In this document: piece after piece, positions 23,548-32,040 of the stretch
Layout: each line of letters starts with the position of its first letter
Position numbering within the stretch: position 1 is the stretch's first letter
From: Rhodococcus ruber NBRC 15591
GTDB taxonomy: Bacteria > Actinomycetota > Actinomycetes > Mycobacteriales > Mycobacteriaceae
DNA length: 64,000 nt
NCBI RefSeq assembly: GCF_001894945.1
Contig: NZ_BCXE01000019.1
Coordinates: 59,657 to 123,656 of the forward strand
Reading direction: 5' to 3'
Made by a program: the position numbers and the translations under genes
Notes under the pieces: model-generated
Told to the model about the DNA's origin: nothing
Databases searched by the model: none
The model's input: only the letters and a program-made list of their open reading frames with translations

Positions 23548-24642
23548 GTGTCTGATCCGCGTATTGGGGCCCAACTCGTCGAGGCGGGCGCCGCTGTGTC
23601 CGAGCACGTGCCGCTGTCGACGCTGACCACGCTGCGGCTGGGCGGTCCGGCGCGGTGGCTCGCCGAGTGCACCACCACCGACACCCTCGTCGACGTCGTC
23701 CGCCTGCTCGACGCGGCCCGCGTCCCCACCCTGGTCCTGGCGGGTGGCTCCAATCTCGTGATCGGCGACGCCGGATTCGACGGCGTGGTGGTGCGCATCG
23801 CGACCACCGGGATCGAACCGGGGGAGGACACCGTCCGCGCCGAGGCGGGCGCGGTGTGGGACGACGTCGTCGCCCTCACCGTGAAGTCCGGTCTCGGGGG
23901 ACTCGAGTGCCTGTCGGGGATCCCCGGCTCCACCGGCGCGACCCCGGTGCAGAATGTCGGCGCCTACGGGGTGGAGGTCGGATCGGTCCTGCGCGCCGTA
24001 CGGCTGCTCGACCGCACCAGCGGCGACGTCCGGTGGGTCGGCCCCGGGGAACTCGGGCTCGGCTACCGCACCAGCGTCCTCAAACATTCCGACGAAGCGC
24101 TGGTGCTCGAGGTGGACCTCGCCGTGCGGCCGGACGGGGCGAGCGCACCGCTCGGCTACCGGGAACTGGCGTCGGCGCTGCACGCCGAGGAGGGGGAGCG
24201 GCGCCCGGCGGCGGAGGTGCGTGAGCAGGTGCTGACGTTGCGCCGCGGCAAGGGCATGGTGCTCGATCCGGGCGACCTCGACACCTGGAGCGCCGGATCG
24301 TTCTTCACCAACCCGGTGCTCTCCGACGACGAGCTGTCCCGGGTGCTCGCGGTCGTCGAGGAACGCGTCGGGCCCGACGTGCGGATCCCGCGATTCCCCG
24401 CGGACGGTGGCACCAAGCTCTCCGCGGGATGGCTGATCGAGCGAGCCGGGTTCGGCAAGGGCTTCCCCGGGGCCGACGCACCGGTGCGGCTGTCCACCAA
24501 GCACACCCTCGCACTCACCAACCGGGGAGCCGCGACCACCGCCGATCTGGTGGCCCTCGCCCGGGAGGTGCGCGACGGCGTGCAGGACGCGTTCGGGGTG
24601 CGGCTCGAGCCGGAGCCGGTGACCGTGGGCTGCTTCATCTGA
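23548..24642 (+). CDS. murB: UDP-N-acetylenolpyruvylglucosamine reductase
   Basis: A 364-residue FAD-dependent MurB, reducing UDP-GlcNAc-enolpyruvate to UDP-MurNAc in peptidoglycan synthesis. TLRLGGPARW and LAGGSNLVIGD bind FAD; SGIPGSTGATPVQNVGAYG and the WSAGSFFTNPV region with its catalytic Ser are visible. GTG 23548 is preferred to the upstream TTG because it is 6 nt after TACCGT and starts MSDPRIGAQL. It is followed by the L,D-transpeptidase gene, so two wall genes are adjacent. Confidence 0.95.
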   Translation: MSDPRIGAQLVEAGAAVSEHVPLSTLTTLRLGGPARWLAECTTTDTLVDVVRLLDAARVPTLVLAGGSNLVIGDAGFDGVVVRIATTGIEPGEDTVRAEAGAVWDDVVALTVKSGLGGLECLSGIPGSTGATPVQNVGAYGVEVGSVLRAVRLLDRTSGDVRWVGPGELGLGYRTSVLKHSDEALVLEVDLAVRPDGASAPLGYRELASALHAEEGERRPAAEVREQVLTLRRGKGMVLDPGDLDTWSAGSFFTNPVLSDDELSRVLAVVEERVGPDVRIPRFPADGGTKLSAGWLIERAGFGKGFPGADAPVRLSTKHTLALTNRGAATTADLVALAREVRDGVQDAFGVRLEPEPVTVGCFI

Positions 24643-24708
24643 GAGCCGGTCTGCCAGACCTGCCGCCGCGCTGCGACGCGACAGCGCGGCGGGCGTACCC
24701 TCGTCGGA

Positions 24709-25884
24709 GTGCTCCACCTGGGTGAACGAAGTCGTCGGTTGTTGTGGTTCGGGCTGCTCGCACTCGTCGCGGTGCTTGCGGCGTGCTCGTCGGGTCCCGG
24801 CGGGAGCGCGGTACCCGCCGGCACCGGGCCCGTCGTGTCGATCGTCACCGACCCCGCCGACGGCGCCACCGACGTGAACCCCACCGCCCCGGTCCGTGTT
24901 TCGGTCACCGACGGCGAGCTCACCGACGTCGCCCTCACGAACGTCGGAACGAGCGCCGTCGTGCGTGGCGCCCTCGCCGCCGACCGCCGCAGCTACACCG
25001 TCGCCGAACCGCTCGGCTACGGCGCGACCTACCGCTGGTCCGGCACGGCCGTCGGCTCCGACGACGAGACCGTGGCCGTCGAGGGCAGCTTCGACACCGT
25101 CGACCCCGACCGGGTCGTCTCCGCGAACCTGAACATCGCCGACGCACAGCCGGTCGGAATCGCCGCCCCGATCATCGTCCAGTTCGACGGCCCGATCACC
25201 GACAAGGCCGCCGTCGAGAAGGCCATGGTGGTCGGCACCGACCCGCCGACCGTCGGCAGCTGGGCGTGGCTGCCCGACGACAACGGCGGTGCCCGCGCGC
25301 ACTGGCGCCCGCAGCAGTACTGGACGCCGGGCACCGCGGTACACCTCGACGCGCGGCTCTACGGCCTCGACTACGGCGACGGCGCCTACGGGGCGGAGGA
25401 CCTCACCCTCGACTTCACCGTCGGCCGGAGCCAGGTCGTCGTGGCCGACGCCACGTCGCACCGCATGCAGGTCGTGCGCGACGGGGTGACGATCATGGAC
25501 ATCCCGGTGAGCTACGGGCAGGGCAACCAAGCCCGCAACGTCACCCGCAGCGGCGTCCACGTGGTCACCGAGAAGCACGAGGACTTCCTGATGTCCAACC
25601 CGCCGTACTACGAGAACGTGCGGGAACGCTGGGCGGTGCGGATCTCCAACAACGGCGAGTTCATCCACGCCAACCCCGCGACCCTCGGCCAGCAGGGCGC
25701 GACCAACGTCACCAACGGCTGCATCAACCTCTCGCTCGGGGACGCCCAGGAGTACTTCGCGACGGCGATGTACGGCGACCCGGTCGAGGTGTCCGGAACG
25801 TCGATCGAGCTGTCCGCCGCGGACGGCGACCTGTACGACTGGGCGATCGACTGGCCCACCTGGCAGTCGATGTCCGCGCTGTAG
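24709..25884 (+). CDS. Lipoprotein L,D-transpeptidase (LprQ/Rv0483-like)
   Basis: A 391-residue secreted lipoprotein. The signal peptide ends in the lipobox LAAC (Cys26); two Ig-like domains follow (about 40-240) and a YkuD catalytic domain (about 242-365) with His320 in FIHANP and Cys338 in TNGCINLS. It makes 3-3 cross-links in peptidoglycan or attaches proteins to it. GTG 24709 is 7 nt after TACCCT (24696-24701), so it is likely leaderless. Its place after murB is conserved in mycobacteria. Confidence 0.93.
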   Translation: MLHLGERSRRLLWFGLLALVAVLAACSSGPGGSAVPAGTGPVVSIVTDPADGATDVNPTAPVRVSVTDGELTDVALTNVGTSAVVRGALAADRRSYTVAEPLGYGATYRWSGTAVGSDDETVAVEGSFDTVDPDRVVSANLNIADAQPVGIAAPIIVQFDGPITDKAAVEKAMVVGTDPPTVGSWAWLPDDNGGARAHWRPQQYWTPGTAVHLDARLYGLDYGDGAYGAEDLTLDFTVGRSQVVVADATSHRMQVVRDGVTIMDIPVSYGQGNQARNVTRSGVHVVTEKHEDFLMSNPPYYENVRERWAVRISNNGEFIHANPATLGQQGATNVTNGCINLSLGDAQEYFATAMYGDPVEVSGTSIELSAADGDLYDWAIDWPTWQSMSAL

Positions 25885-26140
25885 AAACCCGCCGGAACCG
25901 GGGCGGCACCGAGCGGCAACGGGTGCAGGCTGCGGCGCTGTCGGGGGGACCGCGCGTCGTCGGTGGCCACCGAGTATCCGCTGAATTCTCACGTGCTGGA
26001 AAAGCTCTTCGGTGCCGAGGTGCAGAAGCTCCCGACGCGGGCAATCAGGGACCCGGTCGTGCTTGTGGGATCGCGACCGATCGCATCCGAAACGCCGGCG
26101 ACGGGACGGCGTGAGGGTGATCATGTAGGCGGAGGTAACC
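25885..26140. other. Intergenic stretch without a recognised gene
   Basis: No convincing coding frame, terminator or repeat was seen between the L,D-transpeptidase gene and the hydrolase remnant. Base composition looks less extreme than in neighbouring genes, which would fit foreign or decaying sequence. Confidence 0.4.
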
Positions 26141-26663
26141 ATGGAACCGAAGGTCCCGGGTTCGCGCGGCGGTTCGCTGCCGAGCACCCCAGAGGCACCG
26201 GACGACCATGGAGTTCGGCTCGAGACCGGGCAGGGTGCCGCGGCGGTCCGGAATGCCGCCGGCACCGACGCTGGTGGGCCGCCCGAGGCCGGGGAACGCC
26301 GGAAGCTGCTGTACGTCACCTTTCCGGGGTGCTGGGGTGCACTCGTTTTCGCGTGTCTGTCGTTCACGCCGTCGCTCGCTCCCGCGCGGCGGGCTCCTGC
26401 AGGGCATGATCTGCGGGATCACTGCCGCGATCGGATACGGGCCGGGCGTGCTCGCAGCCTTCGTGTGGCGCGCGTTCGCCGACCGCCCGGCCCTGGAGCC
26501 GATTCGGAGCTATGCCGGGCTCACCTCGGCCGAGGACTCCGAGAGCCGGGCGGCCGTGGCAGTCGAGGGCCTGACCCGGGTCGGGGTTTCCAGCGCGGCG
26601 ATTCGGTCGTGGTGACGACGACCGGGAGCGGCTGGGTGGACCCGGCCCTGGTGGACACGCACC
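26141..26663 (+). pseudogene. Decayed Abhydrolase_9-type (DUF2319) membrane hydrolase gene
   Basis: The 5' end is intact: ATG 26141 with GGAGGT at 5 nt, then a membrane segment ending SFTPSL. The frame shifts at about 26378, where one extra G separates SL from LPRG. The second frame carries QGMICGITAAIGYG, typical of the family's N-terminal domain. A compensating shift at about 26583, apparently one G short, returns to frame for VVVTTTGSGWVDPALVD. Similarity ends near 26663, before the catalytic part. With two frameshifts and a lost C-terminus, it cannot make the hydrolase. Confidence 0.7.
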
Positions 26664-26735
26664 CGCCCCCGCAAGCCCGACGCGGGCGACCGGGCGTTCG
26701 ACCACGTCCACGGATGCGAGGAGGGTGGGTCTGCC

Positions 26736-28334
26736 GTGACCGAAGAATCGACCGCCGCCGGTTCCGCGGGGGCAGCGCGCCCGCAACGACTGCTGGCCAT
26801 CCTGCTGGCGATGGCGATGTTCGTGCTGGTCGTCGACACGTCACTGATGAACGTCTCGATCTCGTCGGTGGTCCGGGATCTCGAGACGACCGTGAGCGGC
26901 GTCCAGGCGGCGATCGCGCTCGAGGCGCTGGTGTCGGCGGCGTTCATCCTGATAGGTAGCAAGGTCGGCGATCTGATCGGACGCAAACGTGCCTACGTGC
27001 TGGGTCTGCTCGGCTACGCCGTAGGTGCGGCGGCGATGGCACTCGCGCAGAGCCTGACGGCGGTCATCGTCTTCTGGGCACTTCTGGGTGGAATCGGCGC
27101 ATCACTCCTCCTGCCCGCGATGCAGTCCCTCATACACGGCAACTTCGAAGGAGACGATCAGAAGAAGGTCTACGCCCTCGTCGGGGCGGCGGCCGCGATC
27201 GCCGCGGCCGTCGGACCGCTGCTCGGAGGTTTCATCACCACCTACCTTTCCTGGCGCCTCGCGTTCGTGCTCGAGGTCGTCATCATTGCGATCGTGCTGT
27301 CCGGCATCAGACTCGTCCGAGATGTGCCGTACACAGGACCTCGGGGCGTCGACACAGTCGGTGCCGTGCTCTCGGTGTTGGGCATGGGCGGCATCGTGCT
27401 GGGAATCCTGGTGTGGCAGGAGGGCGGCGAGGCAGTCGCCGCGCTCCTGGTGAGCGGTGCGGCGGCCCTGGCCGGACTGGCGTACTGGCTCGGGCGGCGC
27501 AAGCGGCGAGGCGAACCCAGCCTGCTGGACCCGGATCTGTTCACGTCCAAGATCTTCAGACTGGGGATCTCCCAGCAGATGCTCCAGCAGATAGCGCTGG
27601 GTGGCACCATGATTGCGCTGCCGATCTACCTGCAGATGGTGCTCGAATACAATGCGATGCAGGCGGGTTTGTCCCTCGCACCCCTCTCCCTCAGCATGTT
27701 CGCAGTGGCGCTGCTCGCGGGGAAGAAGGCGGGCGATCGGCGCCCCAGCAGCATCATCCGGTGGGGATTCGTTCTGCTCACGATCGGGATCGTGGCGCTG
27801 ATCCCGATCGTGCCCCGGGCAGAGTTCGGTTGGGCCCTGGTGGTCCCCCTCATGATCGCGGGGTCGGGTCTGGGGCTGTTGGTGTCGCAACTCAACAACT
27901 ACACGCTGGCTCCGATCTCGCAGGAGCGTGTCAGCGAGGCAGCAGGTGTGAACTCGGCGGCCGGATCGTTCGGGTTGTCGTTCGGGTTGGCGTTCGCCGG
28001 TGCCATCATGCTGGCAACGCTGTCCATCACGTTCACCGCGATGGCGGAATCGAGCACCGTCCTTCCCCCAGCCGAGCAGCAACAGGTGGCACAGGTGCTC
28101 GAGGACGACGCCGAGGTCATGAGCAACACCCAGCTCACGGAGTTGCTCGCCGATCAGCCCCCGGACGTTCAGGACGAGATCATCCGCATCAACACGGACG
28201 CGCGGCCTCTCGCCCTGCAGGTGGCGCTGCTCGTTCCGCTCCTGGCCGGTCTCCTCGGGCTGTTCAACTCGTTCCGAATGAATCGGCTACCGGACACCCC
28301 GTCCACGGTCTCCGACCGGACGGAACCGCACTGA
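26736..28334 (+). CDS. DHA2-type (14-helix) MFS transporter
   Basis: A 532-residue drug/proton antiporter-like permease. Fourteen hydrophobic segments can be traced. The family motif DTSLMNVSISSV lies in the first helix, and GSKVGDLIGRKRAYVLG is the loop 2-3 signature. A large periplasmic loop with acidic residues precedes the last helix, as in DHA2 proteins. GTG 26736 has GGAGGG about 10 nt upstream. The gene is absent from the syntenic mycobacterial order, follows the pseudogene, and has codon use less GC-extreme than its neighbours. Substrate unknown. Confidence 0.88.
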   Translation: MTEESTAAGSAGAARPQRLLAILLAMAMFVLVVDTSLMNVSISSVVRDLETTVSGVQAAIALEALVSAAFILIGSKVGDLIGRKRAYVLGLLGYAVGAAAMALAQSLTAVIVFWALLGGIGASLLLPAMQSLIHGNFEGDDQKKVYALVGAAAAIAAAVGPLLGGFITTYLSWRLAFVLEVVIIAIVLSGIRLVRDVPYTGPRGVDTVGAVLSVLGMGGIVLGILVWQEGGEAVAALLVSGAAALAGLAYWLGRRKRRGEPSLLDPDLFTSKIFRLGISQQMLQQIALGGTMIALPIYLQMVLEYNAMQAGLSLAPLSLSMFAVALLAGKKAGDRRPSSIIRWGFVLLTIGIVALIPIVPRAEFGWALVVPLMIAGSGLGLLVSQLNNYTLAPISQERVSEAAGVNSAAGSFGLSFGLAFAGAIMLATLSITFTAMAESSTVLPPAEQQQVAQVLEDDAEVMSNTQLTELLADQPPDVQDEIIRINTDARPLALQVALLVPLLAGLLGLFNSFRMNRLPDTPSTVSDRTEPH

Positions 28335-28352
28335 CGGACGGGAATGTCACGG

Positions 28353-28407
28353 CTCGGGTGGACCTTCGACCCGAGATCGTCCGTCCCCCTGCCGTGGACG
28401 GACGATC
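28353..28407. terminator. Double hairpin terminator between convergent genes
   Basis: A CTCGGGT/ACCCGAG stem (28353-28375) is followed by a perfect 12-bp stem (28375-28386 with 28396-28407). It sits 18 bp after the transporter stop and faces the convergent SDR gene. Confidence 0.8.
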
Positions 28408-28547
28408 ATCATGCCCGAGCCGCATGCCGTGGAGTTCCGCGCGACGTCGTTGCGTGGCAGGAATGACTGCAGTACTCCGGCACGCGCACGCCACTCGTCT
28501 CGTCGGTGCACCGCGACTCGGTGGACTGCGGTTCAGGGGATCGGGAC

Positions 28548-29291
28548 TCAGTGGCGGTGGAACCTCGACGGGCTGGCCTGGTCGCGCGGCTGCACGATGA
28601 TCTGGTCCAGATTCACGTGCGACGGGCGCGACGCGACGAACCCGACGATCTCCGCGATGTCCTCGGCCACCAGCGGCGTGATGCCCTCGTACACCTTGGC
28701 GGCGCGCTCGGCGTCGCCCTCGAACCGCACGAGGGAGAACTCGGTCTCCACCGCGCCCGGCGCGATCTCGGTCAGACGCACCGGCTTGCCGAGCAGCTCA
28801 CCGCGCAGCGTCCGGTGCAGCACCGCCTGGGCGTGCTTGGCGGAGGTGTAGCCCGCGCCGTTGTCGTAGGCGTGGAACGCCGCCACCGAGGTGATCGTGA
28901 CGATCAGGCCGTCGCCGGAGTCGACGAGCTTGGGCAGCAGGGCCTTCGTCATCCGCAGTGTGCCGAGGACGTTGGTCTCCCACATCCAGCGCCAGTCGTC
29001 GAGGTCGGCCTCGGCGACCGGGGCCATGCCCTTGGCGCCGCCCGCGTTGTTGACCAGGACGTCCACCCGGGGGAGCACCGTCGTGAAGGCGGTCACCGAG
29101 TCCTCGTCCGTGACGTCCAGCTCGAGGGCCGTGCCCCCGATCTCGTCCGCGAGCTTCTCGATCCGGTCGACGCGGCGAGCGCCGACGACGACGTGGAAGC
29201 CCTGGGCTGCGAGGGTGCGGGCGGTGGCCTCGCCGATGCCGGAGGAGGCACCGGTGACGACGGCGACGGGGGAATCGGGAGAAATCGTCAT
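28548..29291 (-). CDS. SDR family NAD(P)-dependent oxidoreductase (Rv0484c-like)
   Basis: A 247-residue classical SDR: TGASSGIG cofactor motif at about 14-21, VNNAGG, and catalytic Ser (TSVAAFH) with Tyr-x3-Lys (YTSAK). ATG 29291 is 7 nt after TAGGAT, so it is probably leaderless. Its position corresponds to Rv0484c in mycobacteria. The carbonyl or alcohol substrate is unknown. Confidence 0.88.
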   Translation of the reverse strand: MTISPDSPVAVVTGASSGIGEATARTLAAQGFHVVVGARRVDRIEKLADEIGGTALELDVTDEDSVTAFTTVLPRVDVLVNNAGGAKGMAPVAEADLDDWRWMWETNVLGTLRMTKALLPKLVDSGDGLIVTITSVAAFHAYDNGAGYTSAKHAQAVLHRTLRGELLGKPVRLTEIAPGAVETEFSLVRFEGDAERAAKVYEGITPLVAEDIAEIVGFVASRPSHVNLDQIIVQPRDQASPSRFHRH

Positions 29292-29353
29292 GCGAGCGAT
29301 CCTAGGGTGCCCCGGGTGCGGTCGCGCGGGGGTCCGCGCGACCGCGGCACCCG

Positions 29354-30310
29354 CTACGACGCGAGCGGCCGGGGCGTCTCGATGATCGAGTAGGCGCCCG
29401 CGTCGCCGGCGACGGACCGGCTCGTCTCGCCGTGGACGCTCACCGGGACGTCGCCGGCGAGGGTGATGCGGTGCAGCCGACGATGCCGGCCGTCGTAGTC
29501 GGCGACGGCATAGTGCTGGGTGGCCCGGTTGTCCCAGATCGCCACGTCGCCGGCGGCCCAGTGCCAGCGGGTGGTGTACTCGAGCCGCGTCTGGTGGTCC
29601 TGCAGCAGCCGGAACAGCGCCTGCGACTGCCGGCCGCTCAACCCGACGAAGCCCTCGACGAAGTGGCCGAGCAGCAGCGACCGCTCCCCGGTCTCGGGGT
29701 GCACCCGCACCACGGGATGCTCGGTCGCGAAGTATTCGGACCGGAACTCGGCGCGGTACTCGGCGACCCGCTCGTCGGCGCCGTCGCGGAGGTGCTCGGC
29801 GCTCTCGGCGGCGTAGTCGTACACGTTGGTGTGGGTGGCCCACAGGTTCTCGGCCAGTGTCTTCAGCGGTCCGGGCAGGCCCTCGTAGGCCGCCACGCCG
29901 GAGGCCCACGTGGTCGAACCACCGTAGGGGGGCAGTTCCACCGCGCGCAGGATCGACGCCTTCGGGATGCGGTCGACGAACGAGACGTCGGTGTGCCAGC
30001 TGTTCGCTGTGCCGTAGTCGGAGTCGATGGGCAGCACGTGCGCCCCGCGCGACGTCACCGTCGGGTGCGCGGTGGTCGGTGTGCCGAGCAACTCGGCGAA
30101 CGCGTACTGCGACGCGTCGTCGAGGTGGTGTTGGTCCCGGAAGAAGATCACCTTGTGCTCGGCCAGCGCGCGACGGATCGCTTCGACGGTGCGCCCGTCG
30201 AGGTCGCCGCCGAGCCGGACTCCGTCGATGCGGGCACCGACGTGCCCGCCCAGGCGGACCACGGTCACGTCGCGAGCGGGTGCGGTGCGGGTATCGAAAT
30301 CGACAGACAT
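29354..30310 (-). CDS. TauD/TfdA-type Fe(II)/2-oxoglutarate dioxygenase
   Basis: A 318-residue dioxygenase with a jelly-roll core: HxD in SWHTDVSF (about 104-111) and the distal His in [12 protein letters not shown], then the 2-oxoglutarate-binding Arg in RRLHRITL. Relatives release sulfite from taurine or alkyl sulfates, or cleave aryloxyacetates. ATG 30310 has AAAGG at 6 nt. An almost palindromic CATCACCGGTGGTG lies about 40 bp upstream. A sulfur role would fit the cysteine-ending leader ORF encoded divergently, but that link is inference. Confidence 0.88.
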   Translation of the reverse strand: MSVDFDTRTAPARDVTVVRLGGHVGARIDGVRLGGDLDGRTVEAIRRALAEHKVIFFRDQHHLDDASQYAFAELLGTPTTAHPTVTSRGAHVLPIDSDYGTANSWHTDVSFVDRIPKASILRAVELPPYGGSTTWASGVAAYEGLPGPLKTLAENLWATHTNVYDYAAESAEHLRDGADERVAEYRAEFRSEYFATEHPVVRVHPETGERSLLLGHFVEGFVGLSGRQSQALFRLLQDHQTRLEYTTRWHWAAGDVAIWDNRATQHYAVADYDGRHRRLHRITLAGDVPVSVHGETSRSVAGDAGAYSIIETPRPLAS

Positions 30311-30426
30311 GAAGGACCTTTCGTGGATCGGATATCGGTACCGTCGACCTCATCACCGGTGGTGTTCCGGCGTAAGGGTTTTCGTCACCCTGATCGGGAT
30401 GGTTGCCTGCGCGTCGCCGGGCGGAG

Positions 30427-30455
30427 TGGACACGGCGGCGCGCGGCGGCTAGGTT
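30427..30455 (+). promoter_or_regulatory. Near-consensus promoter of the small leader ORF
   Basis: TGGACA (30427-30432), a 17-bp spacer and TAGGTT (30450-30455), then 6 nt to ATG 30462. Five of six -35 bases match TTGACA and the -10 fits TAnnnT, so transcription should start at or within a base of the ATG. Confidence 0.7.
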
Positions 30456-30461
30456 GCGGGT

Positions 30462-30557
30462 ATGTCAGCTCGCCGTCTCCGTGCTCCGCGGGTCACCTAT
30501 GTGACCGCCGCGCTGGGCTCGCGGCTGCCGCTGGCGCGCGACCTGTGTTGTCGCTGA
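30462..30557 (+). CDS. Leaderless 31-residue ORF ending Leu-Cys-Cys-Arg
   Basis: A basic 31-residue peptide (starts MSARRLRAPR, ends ARDLCCR) whose ATG lies 6 nt after a well-placed -10. The two tandem Cys codons (30546-30551) fall in the loop of a GCGAC/GTCGC hairpin just before the stop. Leaderless polycysteine ORFs that act as cysteine-responsive attenuators are established in mycobacteria. The next gene, a ROK regulator, begins 121 bp downstream with its SD in a second possible stem. Only two Cys codons are present, so the assignment is tentative. Confidence 0.6.
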   Translation: MSARRLRAPRVTYVTAALGSRLPLARDLCCR

Positions 30558-30647
30558 CACCGCACCTCGCGCCCCGCTTCGTCGCCCGCCGTCACCCGGC
30601 GGATCGCCACGGTCGAGCGGATCGGCGCCTCCCCGTCACGCCCCGGG

Positions 30648-30669
30648 TCCTCGAACCCGTCCCCGAGGA
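30648..30669 (+). promoter_or_regulatory. Possible SD-sequestering hairpin before the ROK gene
   Basis: TCCTCG (30648-30653) pairs with CGAGGA (30664-30669) around a 10-nt loop. The right arm contains the GAGGA that serves GTG 30679. Ribosome movement or stalling on the upstream ORF could change access to it (inference). Confidence 0.4.
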
Positions 30670-30678
30670 AGAGCCGCA

Positions 30679-31962
30679 GTGTCTGCAGCAACCACATCGA
30701 ATGTCTTGTACCCCAATGCCGTCCGTCCGAAGACCGGTGCCCGGTCCCGCGGCGCCGCCGCCCGCGTGCAGCCGACGGCGCGCGTGCAGATCGTGCCGCC
30801 CGAACTGAAGATCGCCGACGGCACCGCCGCGGCCGTGTTCCGGACCGCCGCGGCGCGCGGGCCGATCTGCCGCGACCAGGCGGCAGCGGCGACGGGCGCG
30901 AGCATCGCCACCGTCAACCGACAGGTCTCCGCGATGCTCGCCGCGGGACTGCTGCGGGAGCGGCCGGATCTGATCGAGTCCGGCGCCGTGGGCCGGCCCC
31001 GGGTGCCGTTCGAGACCGACCACGAGCGCTACCTGACCGTCGGGATCCACGTCGGGGCGGCCGTCACCGGCATCGTCGCGAGCGATCTGCGCGGGCGCGT
31101 GATCGGCGGGGTGGAGATCCCCACTCCGCGCGGCGGCCAGGAGGCGGCGCTCGGGACGATCACCGGCAGTGCGAAGGCCTTCGCGGCGCGCTGGCATCGG
31201 CGCATGCCGCTGTGGGCGGGCGTCGCGCTCGGTGGGCGCGTCGACTCGGCCACCGGAACCGTGGACCACCCGCGGCTCGGCTGGGCGGATGCGCCCGTCG
31301 GCGCCGTGGTGAGCCGGGGTCTGGGCCTGCCGGTTTCCGTCGCCGCGCACGTCGAGGCGATGGCCGCGTCGGAGCTGCTGCTCACCCCCGACCGCGACAC
31401 CGCCGACGTCGAGGGCGTCACCCTGTACTTCTATGCCCGTGAAACCGTGGGTATCGCAATCGCATTCGACGGCCGGGTGCACACGCCGCGCGGTGGCCCG
31501 GGTTCGGTCTCGCACCTGCCCACCGGATCGTCCGTGCCGTGCGCCTGCGGTGCCCGCGGCTGCCTCGAGGCCACCGTCGCCGACCGGGCGGTGCTGGCCC
31601 GGGCCCGCGCCGCCGGGTTGCTCGACGCGCGTGCCACGTCCGTCGCCGCACTGTACGCGCTGGCCCGCAACGGCTCTCGCGAGGCGCACGAGATCCTCGC
31701 GGAGCGCGCGCAGGTGCTGGGGCGGTCCGTCGCGATGCTCCGCGACCTGTTCAATCCGGACCGGGTGATCCTCGGCGGCCAGGCGTTCACCGCGTACCCG
31801 GCGGCGGCACCGCACGTCGCGCGCGCGCTCGGGTCGACGTCGGGCGCCGACGTCCGCGTCACCGGATTCGGCGACCGGGTACAGGCGCACGCCGCGAGCG
31901 TGGTGTCCCTGAGTTCGCTGTACTCCGATCCGCTCGGAGCGATGCGCCGGGCGCTGGGCTGA
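30679..31962 (+). CDS. ROK family transcriptional regulator (Rv0485-like)
   Basis: A 427-residue protein: disordered start, winged HTH (about 52-92: AAVFRTAAARGPICRDQAAAATGASIATVNRQVS), then a ROK sugar-kinase-like domain with the zinc motif CACGARGCLE near 285-294 and a weak ATP site. In M. tuberculosis Rv0485 is next to mshA; here about 6.4 kb separates them. GTG 30679 follows GAGGA by 9 nt. Ligand and targets are unknown. Translation may be linked to the upstream Cys-ending ORF. Confidence 0.85.
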   Translation: MSAATTSNVLYPNAVRPKTGARSRGAAARVQPTARVQIVPPELKIADGTAAAVFRTAAARGPICRDQAAAATGASIATVNRQVSAMLAAGLLRERPDLIESGAVGRPRVPFETDHERYLTVGIHVGAAVTGIVASDLRGRVIGGVEIPTPRGGQEAALGTITGSAKAFAARWHRRMPLWAGVALGGRVDSATGTVDHPRLGWADAPVGAVVSRGLGLPVSVAAHVEAMAASELLLTPDRDTADVEGVTLYFYARETVGIAIAFDGRVHTPRGGPGSVSHLPTGSSVPCACGARGCLEATVADRAVLARARAAGLLDARATSVAALYALARNGSREAHEILAERAQVLGRSVAMLRDLFNPDRVILGGQAFTAYPAAAPHVARALGSTSGADVRVTGFGDRVQAHAASVVSLSSLYSDPLGAMRRALG

Positions 31963-32040
31963 TACGCGCACGAAATATCCATCCGAGCATACGATTTCAT
32001 TCGCGTGTGGCCGGAAAGTGCGCGGATCCGGGGCCGCCGG

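Noticed and set aside
23356..26367. 1003-codon minus-strand frame over murB and the L,D-transpeptidase gene
   Set aside because: Low-complexity antisense shadow of two well-supported genes.
25963..26409. 148-codon plus-strand frame between the L,D-transpeptidase gene and the transporter
   Set aside because: No SD or conserved motif, and it overlaps the clear hydrolase remnant in another frame.
26141..28334. Insertion sequence or genomic island with a transposase
   Set aside because: No transposase, inverted terminal repeats or target duplication were found; only gene decay and a transporter outside the conserved order.
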